A stretch of DNA of 64,000 nt from Bradyrhizobium australiense (GCF_013114825.1 NZ_JAAVLX010000003.1:806001-870000), one strand, 5' to 3'; counted from the stretch's first letter, positions 46,309 to 56,024 are shown. Numbers and translations are program-made. The notes: generated by a model from the letters alone, not told the origin.

Positions 46309-48015
46309 ATGAGTGCAGACATCACGGCCAGTCCGGCGATCGGCGCGCCTTCCACCGCGTTTCCTCGTTACGAACAGACATTCCCAGCGCTCAGCGATCA
46401 CGAAATCGCGCGCATGCGCCGCTTCGGGGAGCTTCGGACCTACAGGGACGGCGAAACCCTGTTCGAGACCGGCAAGGTCGGCCCCGGCATGTTCGTGGTG
46501 CTGTCGGGCACGGTCGCGATCACCCAGCGCGACGGCCTCGGCCACATCTCGCCCGTCATCGACCAGGGCCCGGGACAATTTCTGGCCGAGATCGGGCAAC
46601 TCTCCGGCCGCGTCGCGTTGGTCGACGGCCATGCCGAGGGCGATGTCGAAACGCTGCTGATCCCGCCGGAGCAATTGCGCGCGCTGCTGGTCGCGGAAGC
46701 TGAACTGGGCGAGCGCATCATGCGCGCGCTGATCCTGCGCCGGGTTAGCCTAATCCAGGGCGGTGTCGGCGGGCCGGTGCTGATCGGCTCGCTCTCCCTC
46801 GGCGACACGGCGCGGCTGCAGAATTTTTTGGCGCGCAACGGCCAGCCGCACCACGTCCTCGATCCCGCAACCGACAAGGATGCGGCCGATCTCGTCGCGC
46901 GCTATTCGGCCTCGCGCGCCGATCTGCCGCTGGTGGTGTGTCCTGACGGTAACGTGCTGCGCAATCCGTCAGAGACTTCGCTGGCGCTGGCGGTTGGCAT
47001 GATCACCAATCATGCGCATGAGAAGCTCTATGATGTGGCGGTAGTCGGCGGCGGTCCCGCCGGTCTTGCCACCGCGGTCTATGCCGCCTCCGAAGGATTG
47101 TCGGTCGCGGTATTCGACGCGCGGGCGTTCGGCGGCCAGGCCGGCGCCAGCGCGCGCATCGAAAACTATCTGGGCTTTCCGACCGGCATTTCGGGGCAGG
47201 CGCTCGCGGGGCGCGCCTACAATCAGGCGCAGAAATTCGGCGCGGAGATGCTGATTCCGGTTTCAGTGAGGTCGCTGGATTGCTCGCAACGCGACGGCGC
47301 GTTTGCGCTGGCCACCGAATGCGGGCAGTCGCTGCGCGCCAAATCCATCGTGGTGGCGAGCGGGGCGCGTTACCGGCGGCCGGAGATCGAAAATCTCGAC
47401 GCGTTCGAGGGCCGCGGCGTCTGGTACTGGGCCTCGCCGATCGAGGCCAAGCTGTGCATGGGCCAGGACGTCGTGTTGGTCGGCGGCGGCAATTCCGCCG
47501 GCCAGGCCGCGGTGTTTCTCTCCGGCCATGCGCGCAAGGTTTACATGATAATCCGCGGCGGCGGGCTCGGCGCCAGCATGTCGCGCTATCTGATCGAGCG
47601 CATCGAGGCGGCGCCCAATATCGAACTGATCTTCAACGCCGAGGTGATTGCGGTCGAAGGCGGCGAGGATGGATCGCTTGAGCGCGTGCGCTGGAAGAGC
47701 CGGCTGGCGCCCGAACAGCACAGTTTTGATGTCCGTAACCTGTTTTTGTTCGTCGGCGCCGATCCGGCGACCCATTGGCTGGACGGCTGCGGCGTCACGC
47801 TCGACCGCGCGGGCTTTGTGGTGACGGGGGCGCAGTCCGAGCAGAATCTCGGCCGCCCGGTGCCTCCGCTGGAAACCTCGGTGCCCGGCGTGTTTGCGGT
47901 CGGTGACGTGCGCTCCGGCTCGGTCAAGCGCGTCGGCGGCGCGATCGGCGAGGGCGCGCAGGTGGTGGCCGCGCTGCACGGCTATCTCGTCGATGCCATG
48001 AAGCCGGCGTTATGA
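46309..48015 (+). CDS. cyclic-nucleotide-domain/thioredoxin-reductase-like flavoprotein
   Basis: 568-residue soluble protein. An N-terminal cyclic-nucleotide-binding-like domain (about 20-140: YRDGETLFETGKVGPGMFVV) and a linker precede a thioredoxin-reductase-like part (about 240-568). That part has the FAD motif VAVVGGGPAGLATAVYAA, the NAD(P) motif DVVLVGGGNSAGQAAVFLSG and the terminal FAVGDVRSGSVKRV. The redox-active CxxC expected before the NAD(P) motif is absent (EGRGVWYWASPIEAKLC in its place), so it is not a classical thioredoxin reductase. It is followed 19 bp later by a UBP zinc-finger gene. Confidence 0.9.
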   Translation: MSADITASPAIGAPSTAFPRYEQTFPALSDHEIARMRRFGELRTYRDGETLFETGKVGPGMFVVLSGTVAITQRDGLGHISPVIDQGPGQFLAEIGQLSGRVALVDGHAEGDVETLLIPPEQLRALLVAEAELGERIMRALILRRVSLIQGGVGGPVLIGSLSLGDTARLQNFLARNGQPHHVLDPATDKDAADLVARYSASRADLPLVVCPDGNVLRNPSETSLALAVGMITNHAHEKLYDVAVVGGGPAGLATAVYAASEGLSVAVFDARAFGGQAGASARIENYLGFPTGISGQALAGRAYNQAQKFGAEMLIPVSVRSLDCSQRDGAFALATECGQSLRAKSIVVASGARYRRPEIENLDAFEGRGVWYWASPIEAKLCMGQDVVLVGGGNSAGQAAVFLSGHARKVYMIIRGGGLGASMSRYLIERIEAAPNIELIFNAEVIAVEGGEDGSLERVRWKSRLAPEQHSFDVRNLFLFVGADPATHWLDGCGVTLDRAGFVVTGAQSEQNLGRPVPPLETSVPGVFAVGDVRSGSVKRVGGAIGEGAQVVAALHGYLVDAMKPAL

Positions 48016-48034
48016 TCCGGCATGGTGTGAGGCG

Positions 48035-48346
48035 ATGACGAAAAAGGGCTGCAGCCATGTCGCCGGCATTCAAACCGTGAGACCGAGTGCGCTCGGCTGC
48101 GAGGAATGCCTGAAAAGCGGAAGCCAATGGCTGCATTTGCGGATCTGCCGCACCTGCGGCCATGTCGCCTGCTGCGACGATTCACCGAACAAGCACGCCA
48201 CCGCGCACTTCCATGCCACCGGTCATCCCGTGATCGAAGGTTACGATCCGCCGGAAGGCTGGGGCTGGTGCTATGTCGACCAGGTGTTGTTCGATCTGTC
48301 GCGCCGCAAGACGCCGCACAATGGTCCGATCCCGCGCTATTATTAG
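48035..48346 (+). CDS. UBP-type zinc-finger protein
   Basis: 103-residue single-domain protein with the zf-UBP cysteine/histidine pattern: GCSHVAGIQ, then CEECLKSG, CRTCGHVACCDDSPNKHATAHFH and the glycine-tryptophan-rich tail. In eukaryotes the domain binds ubiquitin tails. The bacterial role is unknown, but adjacency to a cyclic-nucleotide flavoprotein suggests a shared regulatory or redox function. Confidence 0.92.
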   Translation: MTKKGCSHVAGIQTVRPSALGCEECLKSGSQWLHLRICRTCGHVACCDDSPNKHATAHFHATGHPVIEGYDPPEGWGWCYVDQVLFDLSRRKTPHNGPIPRYY

Positions 48347-48513
48347 ATTCAATTCTTCAGCATCGCCTTGCCGCGATTTGTGGCAGCCATGCAAAGATTT
48401 CGCGCATCAGACAACTTTTGTTGTGTTTCATTCACGCGCATGCCTGCCTTGCCGAAGCCCGCACGCGATGCGTGTGGATATTCTTCGCGCCGCGTCGTAA
48501 CGTTTAGCCTTGC

Positions 48514-48646
48514 TGCGTCATAAGCCCCTCATGGTGAGGAGCGCGAAGCGCGTCTCGAACCACGAGGCCCCGTCTGTGGCCTACATCCTTCGAGACGCCC
48601 GCTCTGCGGGCTCCTCAGGATGAGAGCTTTGAGCACCTATGACGCA
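48514..48646. repeat. dispersed palindromic repeat, family E (copy 1)
   Basis: Inverted ends TGCGTCATA ... TATGACGCA enclose CCTCATGGTGAGGAGCGCGA and a right half with ATCCTTCGAGACGC and CTCCTCAGGATGAG. A decayed copy is at 61734-61867. Confidence 0.75.
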
Positions 48647-48681
48647 ATGGAATTAGATGGTTTCCAGTGAAGGGGCGCGTC

Positions 48682-49188
48682 ATGATTTTGGGTATGAGTT
48701 TGGCGACTTTTGTTCTCGTGCACGTCATCATCAGCCTGATCGGAATCGTCGCGGGCCTGGTCGTGATGTGCGGGATGCTCGGCTCGAAGCGGATGCCGGG
48801 CCAGACCGCGACCTTTCTGGTGTTCACGATCCTGACCAGCGCGTCAGGATTTCTGATTCCACCGCTGCTGTCGGAGAAGCTGTTGCCGTCGCACATGATC
48901 GGAATTCTGTCGCTGGTGCTGCTGGCAATCGCCTGTCTTGCGCTTTACGGAATGAAACTCGCCGGCGCCTGGCGCTGGATCTACGCGCTGACGGCGCTGC
49001 TCTCGCTCTATCTCAACGTATTCGTGCTGGTGATCCAGTCCTTCCTGAAGGTGCCGGTGCTTCATGCGCTGGCGCCGAGCGTGCCGCCGGCCGAGCCGCC
49101 GTTCGCCGTCGTCCAGGGCATCGTGCTGGTGTTCTTCGTCGTCGTGACCATCGGCGTGCTCAGGCGATACCGGCCGGTGCCGGCATAA
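48682..49188 (+). CDS. four-helix membrane hypothetical protein
   Basis: 168-residue integral membrane protein with hydrophobic segments VLVHVIISLIGIVAGLVVMC, TATFLVFTILTSASGFLIPP, MIGILSLVLLAIACLALYG, LLSLYLNVFVLVIQSFL and VVQGIVLVFFVVVTIGVL. The ATG at 48682 has GAAGGGGCG upstream; the GTG at 48667 is an alternative. Just upstream is repeat family E. Function unknown; relatives are small DUF-type proteins in rhizobia. Confidence 0.7.
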   Translation: MILGMSLATFVLVHVIISLIGIVAGLVVMCGMLGSKRMPGQTATFLVFTILTSASGFLIPPLLSEKLLPSHMIGILSLVLLAIACLALYGMKLAGAWRWIYALTALLSLYLNVFVLVIQSFLKVPVLHALAPSVPPAEPPFAVVQGIVLVFFVVVTIGVLRRYRPVPA

Positions 49189-49308
49189 CCTCGATTCTGG
49201 TTCGCCTTCCGAGGCGAATCCGAAGATCGCAATCAGCCACATCCAGATTCCGCACTTCACGCGAAGATGCGTGCCCGGCACGGGGCCCTAACAAGAGGAG
49301 AATTCGTA

Positions 49309-50133
49309 ATGCCCACCATCACGACCAAAGACGGCGTCGAGATCTTTTACAAGGATTGGGGCAAGGGTCAGCCCATCGTGTTCAGCCATGGCTGGCCGCT
49401 GTCGGCCGACGATTGGGACACGCAGATGCTGTTCTTCCTGAACAACGGTTTTCGGGTCATCGCCCATGACCGCCGCGGCCATGGCCGCTCCAGCCAGGTC
49501 GGCGACGGCCATGACATGGACCACTACGCCGACGACCTCGCAGCGCTGACCGCGCATCTCGATCTCAAAAACGCCATCCACATCGGCCATTCCACCGGCG
49601 GCGGCGAGGTGGTCCATTACATCGCCCGCCACGGCGAAAGCCGGGTCGCAAAGGCCGCGATCCTGAGCGCCGTGCCGCCGCTGATGGTACAGACGCCGGC
49701 CAATCCAGGCGGATTGCCCAAGGAAGTGTTCGACGGACTCCAGGCGCAGCTTATGGCCAGTCGCACGCAGTTCTATCGCGACCTCGCGTCGGGTCCGTTC
49801 TACGGCTACAACCGCCCAGGCGCCAAGCCGTCGGAGGCCGTGATCCAGAACTGGTGGCGGCAGGGCATGATGGGCGGCGCCAAGGCGCATTACGACGGCA
49901 TTGTCGCGTTCTCGCAGACCGACTTCACCGAGGACCTCAAGAAGATCAATGTTCCGGTGCTGGTAATGCATGGCGACGACGACCAGATCGTTCCTTACGC
50001 AGACTCCGCGCCGTTATCGGCGAAGCTTCTGAAGAACGGCACGCTGAAGACCTACAAGGGTTTTCCGCACGGCATGCCGACCACCGAAGCCGCCATCATC
50101 AACGCCGATTTGCTCGCCTTCATCAGGTCGTAA
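49309..50133 (+). CDS. alpha/beta hydrolase, non-heme chloroperoxidase-like
   Basis: 274-residue alpha/beta hydrolase. The nucleophile is Ser in [10 protein letters not shown], the acid is in [12 protein letters not shown] and the base is His in YKGFPHGMP. The N-terminus [20 protein letters not shown] and the oxyanion region [13 protein letters not shown] match the cofactor-free chloroperoxidase/perhydrolase group. These are esterases that can make peracids. The ATG at 49309 has a strong ribosome binding site (AAGAGGAG). Confidence 0.93.
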   Translation: MPTITTKDGVEIFYKDWGKGQPIVFSHGWPLSADDWDTQMLFFLNNGFRVIAHDRRGHGRSSQVGDGHDMDHYADDLAALTAHLDLKNAIHIGHSTGGGEVVHYIARHGESRVAKAAILSAVPPLMVQTPANPGGLPKEVFDGLQAQLMASRTQFYRDLASGPFYGYNRPGAKPSEAVIQNWWRQGMMGGAKAHYDGIVAFSQTDFTEDLKKINVPVLVMHGDDDQIVPYADSAPLSAKLLKNGTLKTYKGFPHGMPTTEAAIINADLLAFIRS

Positions 50134-50148
50134 GCGTCAGAGCATGAA

Positions 50149-50250
50149 CGTTATTCCGGGTCGATGCGTTAGCATCAAACTATGGAGCGCCTTGCGCCCC
50201 TGAGAATCTCGAGACTCCGGGTTCGCGCTGCGCGCGCTCCCGGAATGACG
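50149..50250. repeat. dispersed palindromic repeat, family A (copy 3)
   Basis: CGTTATTCCGGG ... CCCGGAATGACG; inverted ends and GCGCCTTGCGCCCCTGAGAATC-type interior as in the copy at 27981-28076. It lies between the hydrolase gene and murA. Confidence 0.65.
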
Positions 50251-50344
50251 GCGATTGATTGTGCATCCCATCAAATCGCCGCAAATGTCGCCGCTTCTGC
50301 TGCGGACGCACGCGCTCATAATTTATGCATAGCAGGGGGATGGC

Positions 50345-51634
50345 ATGGACCGCATTCGTATTGTCGGCGGCAGCAAGCTCAGCGGCACCATCGCGATTTC
50401 GGGCGCGAAGAATGCCGCGCTCCCGCTGATGATCGCAGCCCTGCTGACCGAGGAAACCCTTATCCTCGACAACGTGCCGCGGCTTGCCGACGTCGCGCAG
50501 TTGCAGCGCATTCTCGGCAACCACGGCGTCGATATCATGTCCGCGGGCAAGCGGCCCGGCGACGGCCAATATCAGGGCCAGACCCTGCACATTTCCGCCG
50601 CCAACGTCATCGACACCACGGCGCCTTATGAGCTGGTATCGCGGATGCGCGCCAGTTTCTGGGTGATTGCGCCGCTGCTGGCGCGGATGCACGAGGCAAA
50701 GGTCTCGCTACCGGGCGGCTGTGCGATCGGCACGCGGCCGGTCGATCTCCTGATCATGGCGCTGGAAAAGCTCGGCGCCGAGTTGACCATCAACGGCGGC
50801 TATGTGGTGGCGAAGGCGCCCGGCGGCCTGCGCGGTGCTGCGATCGATTTTGCCAAGGTGACGGTGAGCGGCACCCATGTCGCGCTGATGGCGGCGACGC
50901 TCGCGAAAGGCACCACGATCATCACCAAAGCCGCCTGCGAGCCGGAGATAACAGACGTCGCCGATTGCCTGAACAAGATGGGCGCCCGCATCACCGGCGC
51001 CGGCACGCCGCGGATCGTGGTCGAAGGCGTCGAGAAGCTGCACGGTGCGCGGCACACCGTATTGCCTGACCGGATCGAGGCCGGCACCTATGCGATGGCT
51101 GTCGCCATGACCGGCGGCGACGTGCAGCTTTCCGGCGCCCGTCCCGAACTGCTGCAGTCGGCGCTCGACGTGCTGGCGCAAGCCGGCGCGGATATCACCG
51201 TCAACAATGACGGCATTCGCGTTGCCAGAAATGGTGCAGGCATTCGGCCGGTGACGGTGTCGACCGCGCCGTTCCCGGGTTTTCCGACCGACCTGCAGGC
51301 GCAATTGATGGCGCTGATGGCTTGCGCCGGCGGTTCCTCGCAGATCACCGAGACCATCTTCGAGAACCGCTTCATGCATGTGCAGGAACTGGCGCGATTC
51401 GGTGCGCGTATATCGCTGGACGGCGAAACTGCGACCATCGAGGGCACCGCAAAACTGCGCGGCGCGCCTGTCATGGCGACCGATTTGCGGGCCTCGGTCT
51501 CGCTCGTCATCGCCGGGCTTGCCGCCGAGGGCGAAACCATGGTCAACCGCGTCTATCACCTCGACCGCGGATTCGAGCGGCTGGAGGAAAAACTTTCGGC
51601 CTGCGGTGCGTTGATCCAGCGCATCAGCGACTAG
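50345..51634 (+). CDS. murA: UDP-N-acetylglucosamine 1-carboxyvinyltransferase
   Basis: First committed enzyme of peptidoglycan synthesis, 429 residues, two-domain EPSP-synthase fold. Lys22-Asn23 (SGAKNAALP) and the active-site Cys126 ([13 protein letters not shown]) are present, so it should be fosfomycin-sensitive. Later motifs are [19 protein letters not shown] and [24 protein letters not shown] precedes the ATG. It heads a cluster with DUF2948, hisD and UPF0262 genes that is conserved in Rhizobiales. Confidence 0.97.
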   Translation: MDRIRIVGGSKLSGTIAISGAKNAALPLMIAALLTEETLILDNVPRLADVAQLQRILGNHGVDIMSAGKRPGDGQYQGQTLHISAANVIDTTAPYELVSRMRASFWVIAPLLARMHEAKVSLPGGCAIGTRPVDLLIMALEKLGAELTINGGYVVAKAPGGLRGAAIDFAKVTVSGTHVALMAATLAKGTTIITKAACEPEITDVADCLNKMGARITGAGTPRIVVEGVEKLHGARHTVLPDRIEAGTYAMAVAMTGGDVQLSGARPELLQSALDVLAQAGADITVNNDGIRVARNGAGIRPVTVSTAPFPGFPTDLQAQLMALMACAGGSSQITETIFENRFMHVQELARFGARISLDGETATIEGTAKLRGAPVMATDLRASVSLVIAGLAAEGETMVNRVYHLDRGFERLEEKLSACGALIQRISD

Positions 51635-51682
51635 AGCATGATCCGGAAAAGTGGAAACCGGTTTTCCGAAAAGATCATGCTC
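51634..51682. repeat. dispersed palindromic repeat, family G (copy 1)
   Basis: GAGCATGATCCGGAAAAGTG ... TTTTCCGAAAAGATCATGCTC, an inverted repeat lying immediately after the murA stop and starting at its last base. A very similar element is at 54199-54243. This type is common in rhizobial intergenic regions (from memory). Confidence 0.75.
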
Positions 51683-51747
51683 AAACAATGAGATGAGATC
51701 ATGATGCAATTTTGCTTAATCGCATCATGATCTAGATCGAGGACCTT

Positions 51748-52200
51748 ATGCCGGCGGATCCGCTCAAACTGATTGCGCTCGACGCCGACGATCTCGCCGT
51801 CATATCGGCCCATGTGCAGGACGCCCGCGTGCTGGCCTCTGACATCGTCTGGCGGCAGGGCGAAAAGCGGTTGGTGGTCGGCATGAGCCGGCTGGATTGG
51901 GAGCAGACGCTGTCAGGCGGAACCGAACCGCGCCGCTTGATCGCGGCTTTGCGTTTCGACCGGGTGCTGGCCTGCAAGTCGCGCAACATCGATCTGGAGC
52001 GGCGTGAATCCATGCTGGAACTGGTCGGGATCGAATTCCACCCGGGTGAAGCTCCCGGCGGCAGCGCGCTCATCCTCTTCAGCCATGGCGAAGCGCTGCG
52101 GCTGGATCTCGAGTGCCTGGAATGCGAGCTGACCGACCTCGGCACCGACGATCTCGGCGCCTGCGACCTCGCGATAGCGCCGTCGGGGCCGGAGGAATAG
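51748..52200 (+). CDS. DUF2948 family protein
   Basis: 150-residue soluble protein of the DUF2948 family, found between murA and hisD in many Rhizobiales. It has LIALDADDLAVISAHVQDA near the start, VVGMSRLDWEQ and LECLECELTDLG late in the chain. GAGGACCTT lies before the ATG. No biochemical function is known; context links it to the murA-hisD unit. Confidence 0.9.
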   Translation: MPADPLKLIALDADDLAVISAHVQDARVLASDIVWRQGEKRLVVGMSRLDWEQTLSGGTEPRRLIAALRFDRVLACKSRNIDLERRESMLELVGIEFHPGEAPGGSALILFSHGEALRLDLECLECELTDLGTDDLGACDLAIAPSGPEE

Positions 52201-52218
52201 GGGGGCATCCCCTCCATC

Positions 52219-52340
52219 CGTCGTCCTCGCGAACGCGGGGACCCATAACCACAAATGCGCATCGTGAAAGGGGATTGTCGCCTCAGCGTCCCAAGCCGGA
52301 GATCGGTGGTTATGGGTCCCTGCGTTCGCAGGGATGACGT
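52219..52340. repeat. dispersed palindromic repeat, family B (copy 2)
   Basis: CGTCGTCCTCGCGAACGCGG, then GGACCCATAACCAC, with the inverted GTGGTTATGGGTCC and CTGCGTTCGCAGGGATGACG on the right. Both arms match, giving a long cruciform-capable element between the DUF2948 gene and hisD. Confidence 0.75.
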
Positions 52341-52408
52341 GGAGGGTTGACGGCCCTTGGCCGCCGCGCCATTGAGCAGGGGCCTCCGACGTCTCTCAGA
52401 AAGCCGCC

Positions 52409-53704
52409 ATGCCCATTCGCCTGGATACCAGCAGCGCCGATTTCGGTTCGCGATTCAAGCAATTCCTCGCCGCCAAGCGCGAGGTTTCGGCCGATGTCGA
52501 GCGTGCCACAAGGGCGATTGTCGACGATGTGGCCGCGCGCGGCGACGCCGCCCTGATCGAGGCGACCAGGAAATTCGACCGGCTCGAGCTTGACGCCGGC
52601 GGCCTGCGCGTGACCGCGGCCGAGATCGACGCTGCCGTGAAGGCCTGCGATGCCGAGACCATCGACGCGCTGAAATTCGCCCGCGATCGGATCGAGGCCT
52701 TTCACCAGAGGCAACTGCCGAAAGATGAGCGCTTTACCGATGCGCTCGGCGTCGAGCTCGGCTGGCGCTGGAGCGCGGTCGATGCGGTCGGCCTCTACGT
52801 GCCCGGCGGCACTGCCGCCTATCCCTCTTCGGTCTTGATGAACGCGGTGCCGGCGAAAGTCGCCGGCGTGCCGCGCGTAGTGATGGTGGTGCCGTCGCCG
52901 GACGGCAAGCTCAACCCGCTGGTGCTGGCGGCCGCCGATCTCGGCGGCGTCTCCGAAATCTATCGCGTCGGCGGTGCGCAGGCGGTGGCGGCGTTGGCTT
53001 ACGGCACGGCAACGATCACACCGGTTGCGAAAATCGTCGGCCCCGGCAACGCCTATGTCGCCGCCGCCAAGCGGCTGGTGTTCGGCAAAGTCGGCATCGA
53101 CATGATCGCAGGTCCCTCGGAAGTGCTCGTCATCGCCGACGCGACCTCCAATGCCGGCTGGATCGCCGCTGATCTCCTGGCGCAGGCCGAGCATGACGCC
53201 TGCGCGCAGTCGATCCTGATCACCGACAGCGTGGCGTTGGCCGCCGACGTTGAGCGCGCGGTGGAATCCCAACTTGCCACGCTACCCCGCGCCGATATCG
53301 CGCGGGCCTCGTGGAACGATTTCGGTGCCATCATCATGGTCAAAAAGCTCGACGAGGCGGTCGAGCTGGCGAACGCGATCGCCGCCGAGCATCTGGAAAT
53401 CATGACCGCGGACGCAGAAGCCTTGTCGACTAAAGTCCGCAACGCCGGTGCGATCTTCCTCGGCCCCCATACACCTGAGGCGATCGGCGATTACGTCGGC
53501 GGCTCGAATCACGTGCTGCCGACGGCGCGTTCGGCGCGGTTTTCGTCCGGACTGGGCGTGCTAGACTTCATGAAGCGCACTTCGATTCTCAAATGCGGGC
53601 CTGACCAGTTGCGCGCGCTGGGCCCCGCCGCGATGACCTTGGGCAAGGCCGAGGGTTTAGACGCCCATTCACGCTCCGTCGGATTGCGCCTCAATTTGCC
53701 ATGA
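52409..53704 (+). CDS. hisD: histidinol dehydrogenase
   Basis: Zinc enzyme catalysing the last two steps of histidine synthesis, 431 residues. It contains [20 protein letters not shown], the NAD region [39 protein letters not shown], and the zinc/catalytic region [16 protein letters not shown]. The tail [15 protein letters not shown] is typical. The stop overlaps the start of the UPF0262 gene (ATGA), indicating coupling. Confidence 0.97.
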   Translation: MPIRLDTSSADFGSRFKQFLAAKREVSADVERATRAIVDDVAARGDAALIEATRKFDRLELDAGGLRVTAAEIDAAVKACDAETIDALKFARDRIEAFHQRQLPKDERFTDALGVELGWRWSAVDAVGLYVPGGTAAYPSSVLMNAVPAKVAGVPRVVMVVPSPDGKLNPLVLAAADLGGVSEIYRVGGAQAVAALAYGTATITPVAKIVGPGNAYVAAAKRLVFGKVGIDMIAGPSEVLVIADATSNAGWIAADLLAQAEHDACAQSILITDSVALAADVERAVESQLATLPRADIARASWNDFGAIIMVKKLDEAVELANAIAAEHLEIMTADAEALSTKVRNAGAIFLGPHTPEAIGDYVGGSNHVLPTARSARFSSGLGVLDFMKRTSILKCGPDQLRALGPAAMTLGKAEGLDAHSRSVGLRLNLP

Positions 53705-54204
53705 ACAAGCCGCCACCAGACGATGACCAGCACAACCGCATCGTCGCGGTGACGCTTGACGAAGAATCGATCGGGCGTTCCGGTCCCGATATCGAGCACG
53801 AGCGGGCGATTGCGATCTACGATCTGATCGAGCAGAACCTGTTCGCGCCGGAAGGGACAGTGCAGGGGCCGTACACGCTGCACATTGCGATTACCGGCAA
53901 CCGGCTGGTGTTCGACATCCGCCACGAGGACGGCACGCCCGTGGTGGCGCATTTGCTGTCGCTGACGCCGTTCCGGCGAATCGTGAAGGACTATTTCATG
54001 ATCTGCGACAGCTATTATCAGGCGATCCGCACAGCTACGCCCGATAAGATCGAGGCGATCGACATGGGCCGCCGCGGCATCCATGACGAAGGCTCCCGCA
54101 CGCTGCAGGAGCGGCTGAAAGGCAAGGTACGCGTCGATTTCGAAACCGCGCGCCGCTTGTTCACGCTGATCTGCGTGCTGCACTGGAAGGGGCAGGACGC
54201 ATGA
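53701..54204 (+). CDS. UPF0262 family protein
   Basis: 167-residue soluble protein of the alphaproteobacterial UPF0262 family. It carries [60 protein letters not shown] and [18 protein letters not shown]. Function unknown. It overlaps hisD by four bases and its last codons and stop lie inside a palindromic repeat (family G), which may have supplied the end of the gene. Confidence 0.94.
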   Translation: MNKPPPDDDQHNRIVAVTLDEESIGRSGPDIEHERAIAIYDLIEQNLFAPEGTVQGPYTLHIAITGNRLVFDIRHEDGTPVVAHLLSLTPFRRIVKDYFMICDSYYQAIRTATPDKIEAIDMGRRGIHDEGSRTLQERLKGKVRVDFETARRLFTLICVLHWKGQDA

Positions 54205-54243
54205 CGCCGAAAAGTGCGAAGCGGTTTTCGGATCACGTCATGC
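54199..54243. repeat. dispersed palindromic repeat, family G (copy 2)
   Basis: GCATGACGCCGAAAAGTGCG, then AAGCGGTTTTCGG, and ATCACGTCATGC. It overlaps the stop codon (54202-54204) of the UPF0262 gene. Compare the copy at 51634-51682. Confidence 0.7.
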
Positions 54244-54339
54244 GTAAAAGAAAAGGCATGATGCCGACCCAAAGGGCCGCGTTAGCGCAAGGTGCGAAGC
54301 GCAGCGAGGTCCCGCCTCAAACAAGAGAAGCCTGATCGC

Positions 54340-54807
54340 ATGGACGCGCCGCCCCGCGCGCGCAATCCGCAGGCCGTGCTGTTCGCATGCGGGCTGAACA
54401 GCGTGCGCTCGCCAATGGCGGCGAGCCTGCTGCAGCGGATGTTTCCGCAAGGACTCTATGTGAGGTCCGCCGGCGTCAAGAAGGGCGAGCTCGATCCGTT
54501 CGCGGTCGCGGTGATGGCCGAACTCGGCCAGGATATTTCGGGCCACAAGCCGATCACGTTCGAGGAGCTCGAGGATTGGGAAGGGCTCAATTTCGATCTC
54601 ATCATCACGCTGTCGCCGGAGGCCCACCACAAGGCGCTGGAGCTGACGCGCACCATGGCGGCCGATGTCGAATACTGGCCGACGCCCGACCCGACCGACG
54701 CGGAAGGTAGCCGCGAGCAGAAGCTCGCCGCCTATCGCGACCTCTGCGATGGCCTCTCGATGCGCATCCGCCGCCGCTTCGCCAGGGCGGGCGCCGCGAG
54801 CGGGTAG
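54340..54807 (+). CDS. low-molecular-weight phosphatase/arsenate reductase-like protein
   Basis: 155-residue protein with an LMW-PTPase fold. The P-loop is CGLNSVR (Cys17, Arg23; C-x5-R) and a C-terminal acid lies in the TPDPTD region. Arsenate reductases of the thioredoxin-coupled ArsC class share this fold; the extra cysteines needed for arsenate reduction are not evident, so phosphatase activity is at least as likely. It is in the conserved murA-hisD cluster. Confidence 0.82.
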   Translation: MDAPPRARNPQAVLFACGLNSVRSPMAASLLQRMFPQGLYVRSAGVKKGELDPFAVAVMAELGQDISGHKPITFEELEDWEGLNFDLIITLSPEAHHKALELTRTMAADVEYWPTPDPTDAEGSREQKLAAYRDLCDGLSMRIRRRFARAGAASG

Positions 54808-54833
54808 CCGTCATTATGCGAAGGGCGGGCTGG

Positions 54834-54962
54834 CGTTCCCCCGACGCTGCGCAGCGCGTAGCGATGCGCTGCAGAGCCGGGGCCCATCGCAGCCATAGGT
54901 CCCGGCTCTGCGCCGCGTCACTGCGTGCCGTGCCGTGCCGCGTCCGGGACGCGAGACGGCGA
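54834..54962. repeat. dispersed intergenic repeat, family F (copy 2)
   Basis: Contains GAGCCGGGGCCCATCGC, GGTCCCGGCTCTGCGCC and CCGCGTCCGGGACGCG. It parallels the element at 1010-1162. Confidence 0.6.
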
Positions 54963-54979
54963 GTGGGTAAAGCTCTCAC

Positions 54980-55108
54980 CGTCGTTCCTGCGAACGCAGG
55001 AACTCATACCCCCCGCGGCCGTGCGATTCGAGGCAGTGCCAGTCGCCACTGTCGTTTTCCATTACGATGACCCGTGGTTATGGGCCCGTGCGTTCGCAGG
55101 GGCGACGG
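54980..55108. repeat. dispersed palindromic repeat, family B (copy 3)
   Basis: GTCGTTCCTGCGAACGCAGG ... GTGGTTATGGGCCCGTGC, then GTTCGCAGGGGCGACG. The left arm is partly diverged. Confidence 0.6.
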
Positions 55109-55216
55109 AGATAATGAAGCTGCAACAAGCGCTTGTTCCCCGGTTGTGGAATGGAGTGCCTTCCGATAGGTTCCGCGCGCGATCCATCCGAATCCCAAAT
55201 CCCGACAAAACCCAGC

Positions 55217-55840
55217 ATGCTTGGCCGTCCCAAACTCGTTCTTGCTTCCGGTTCGCCGCGGCGGCTCAGCCTGCTCAACCAGGCCGGCATCGAGCCCGAC
55301 GCGCTGCGCCCGGCCGACGTCGACGAGACCCCGAAGCGGGGCGAGCTGCCCCGCGCCTGCGCCAATCGTCTCGCCCGCGCCAAAGCCGACGCGGCGCTGA
55401 AATCCGTCCACCTCGACGACGAGCTGCGCGGCGCCTTCATCTTGGCCGCCGACACCGTGGTCGCGGTCGGCCGCCGCATCCTGCCGAAAGCCAATCTGGT
55501 CGATGAAGCCGCGCAGTGCCTGCGGCTGCTCTCGGGGCGCAATCACCGCGTCTACACCGCGATCTGCCTGGTGACGCCGAAGGAGGCGTTCCGCCAGCGC
55601 CTGATCGAAACCCGCGTGCGCTTCAAGCGTTTGAGCGAAGATGATATCCAGGCCTATATCGGCTCCGGCGAATGGCGCGGCAAAGCTGGCGGTTATGCCG
55701 TGCAGGGCATCGCCGGCTCGTTCGTGGTCAAGATGGTCGGCTCCTACAGCAACGTCGTGGGCCTCCCGCTCTACGAATCGGTCACGCTGCTCGGCGGGGA
55801 GGGCTTTCCGATCCGATTCGGCTGGCTCAATGCCAGTTGA
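55217..55840 (+). CDS. maf: Maf-like nucleotide pyrophosphatase
   Basis: 207-residue Maf family protein that hydrolyses noncanonical nucleoside triphosphates. It starts [19 protein letters not shown] and contains [45 protein letters not shown] and [12 protein letters not shown]. The ATG at 55217 is chosen because the family motif begins there. It overlaps yacG by 11 bases. Confidence 0.95.
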   Translation: MLGRPKLVLASGSPRRLSLLNQAGIEPDALRPADVDETPKRGELPRACANRLARAKADAALKSVHLDDELRGAFILAADTVVAVGRRILPKANLVDEAAQCLRLLSGRNHRVYTAICLVTPKEAFRQRLIETRVRFKRLSEDDIQAYIGSGEWRGKAGGYAVQGIAGSFVVKMVGSYSNVVGLPLYESVTLLGGEGFPIRFGWLNAS

Positions 55841-56024
55841 CGGCCCCAAGGATACCGGCGCGCCCAAGCCGCCGCCAAAACCCTGCCCGGTCTGCGGCAA
55901 GCCGGCTGACCCGGCCACGCTCCCGTTCTGTTCCAAACGCTGCCGCGACGTCGATTTGAACCGCTGGCTATCCGGCCGCTACGTCATCCCCGGCCGCCCC
56001 ACCGACCCCGAAGACGCCGAATAA
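55830..56024 (+). CDS. yacG: DNA gyrase inhibitor YacG
   Basis: 64-residue zinc protein with four cysteines (CPVC at 19-22, FCSKRC with Cys34 and Cys38) that bind one zinc. YacG inhibits DNA gyrase in E. coli. It overlaps the end of maf, consistent with coupling. tRNA-Phe follows 137 bp later. Confidence 0.93.
   Translation: MPVDGPKDTGAPKPPPKPCPVCGKPADPATLPFCSKRCRDVDLNRWLSGRYVIPGRPTDPEDAE

Larger units (their letters stand above)
54808..55216. other. repeat-filled spacer, no infA seen
   Basis: 409 bases between the phosphatase and maf genes occupied by family F and family B repeats. In related Rhizobiales I recall infA near this position; no IF-1 coding sequence is present here. Confidence 0.5.

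Noticed and set aside
48514..48646. Considered as an insertion sequence
   Set aside because: Has inverted ends but only 133 bp and no transposase; treated as a non-autonomous repeat.
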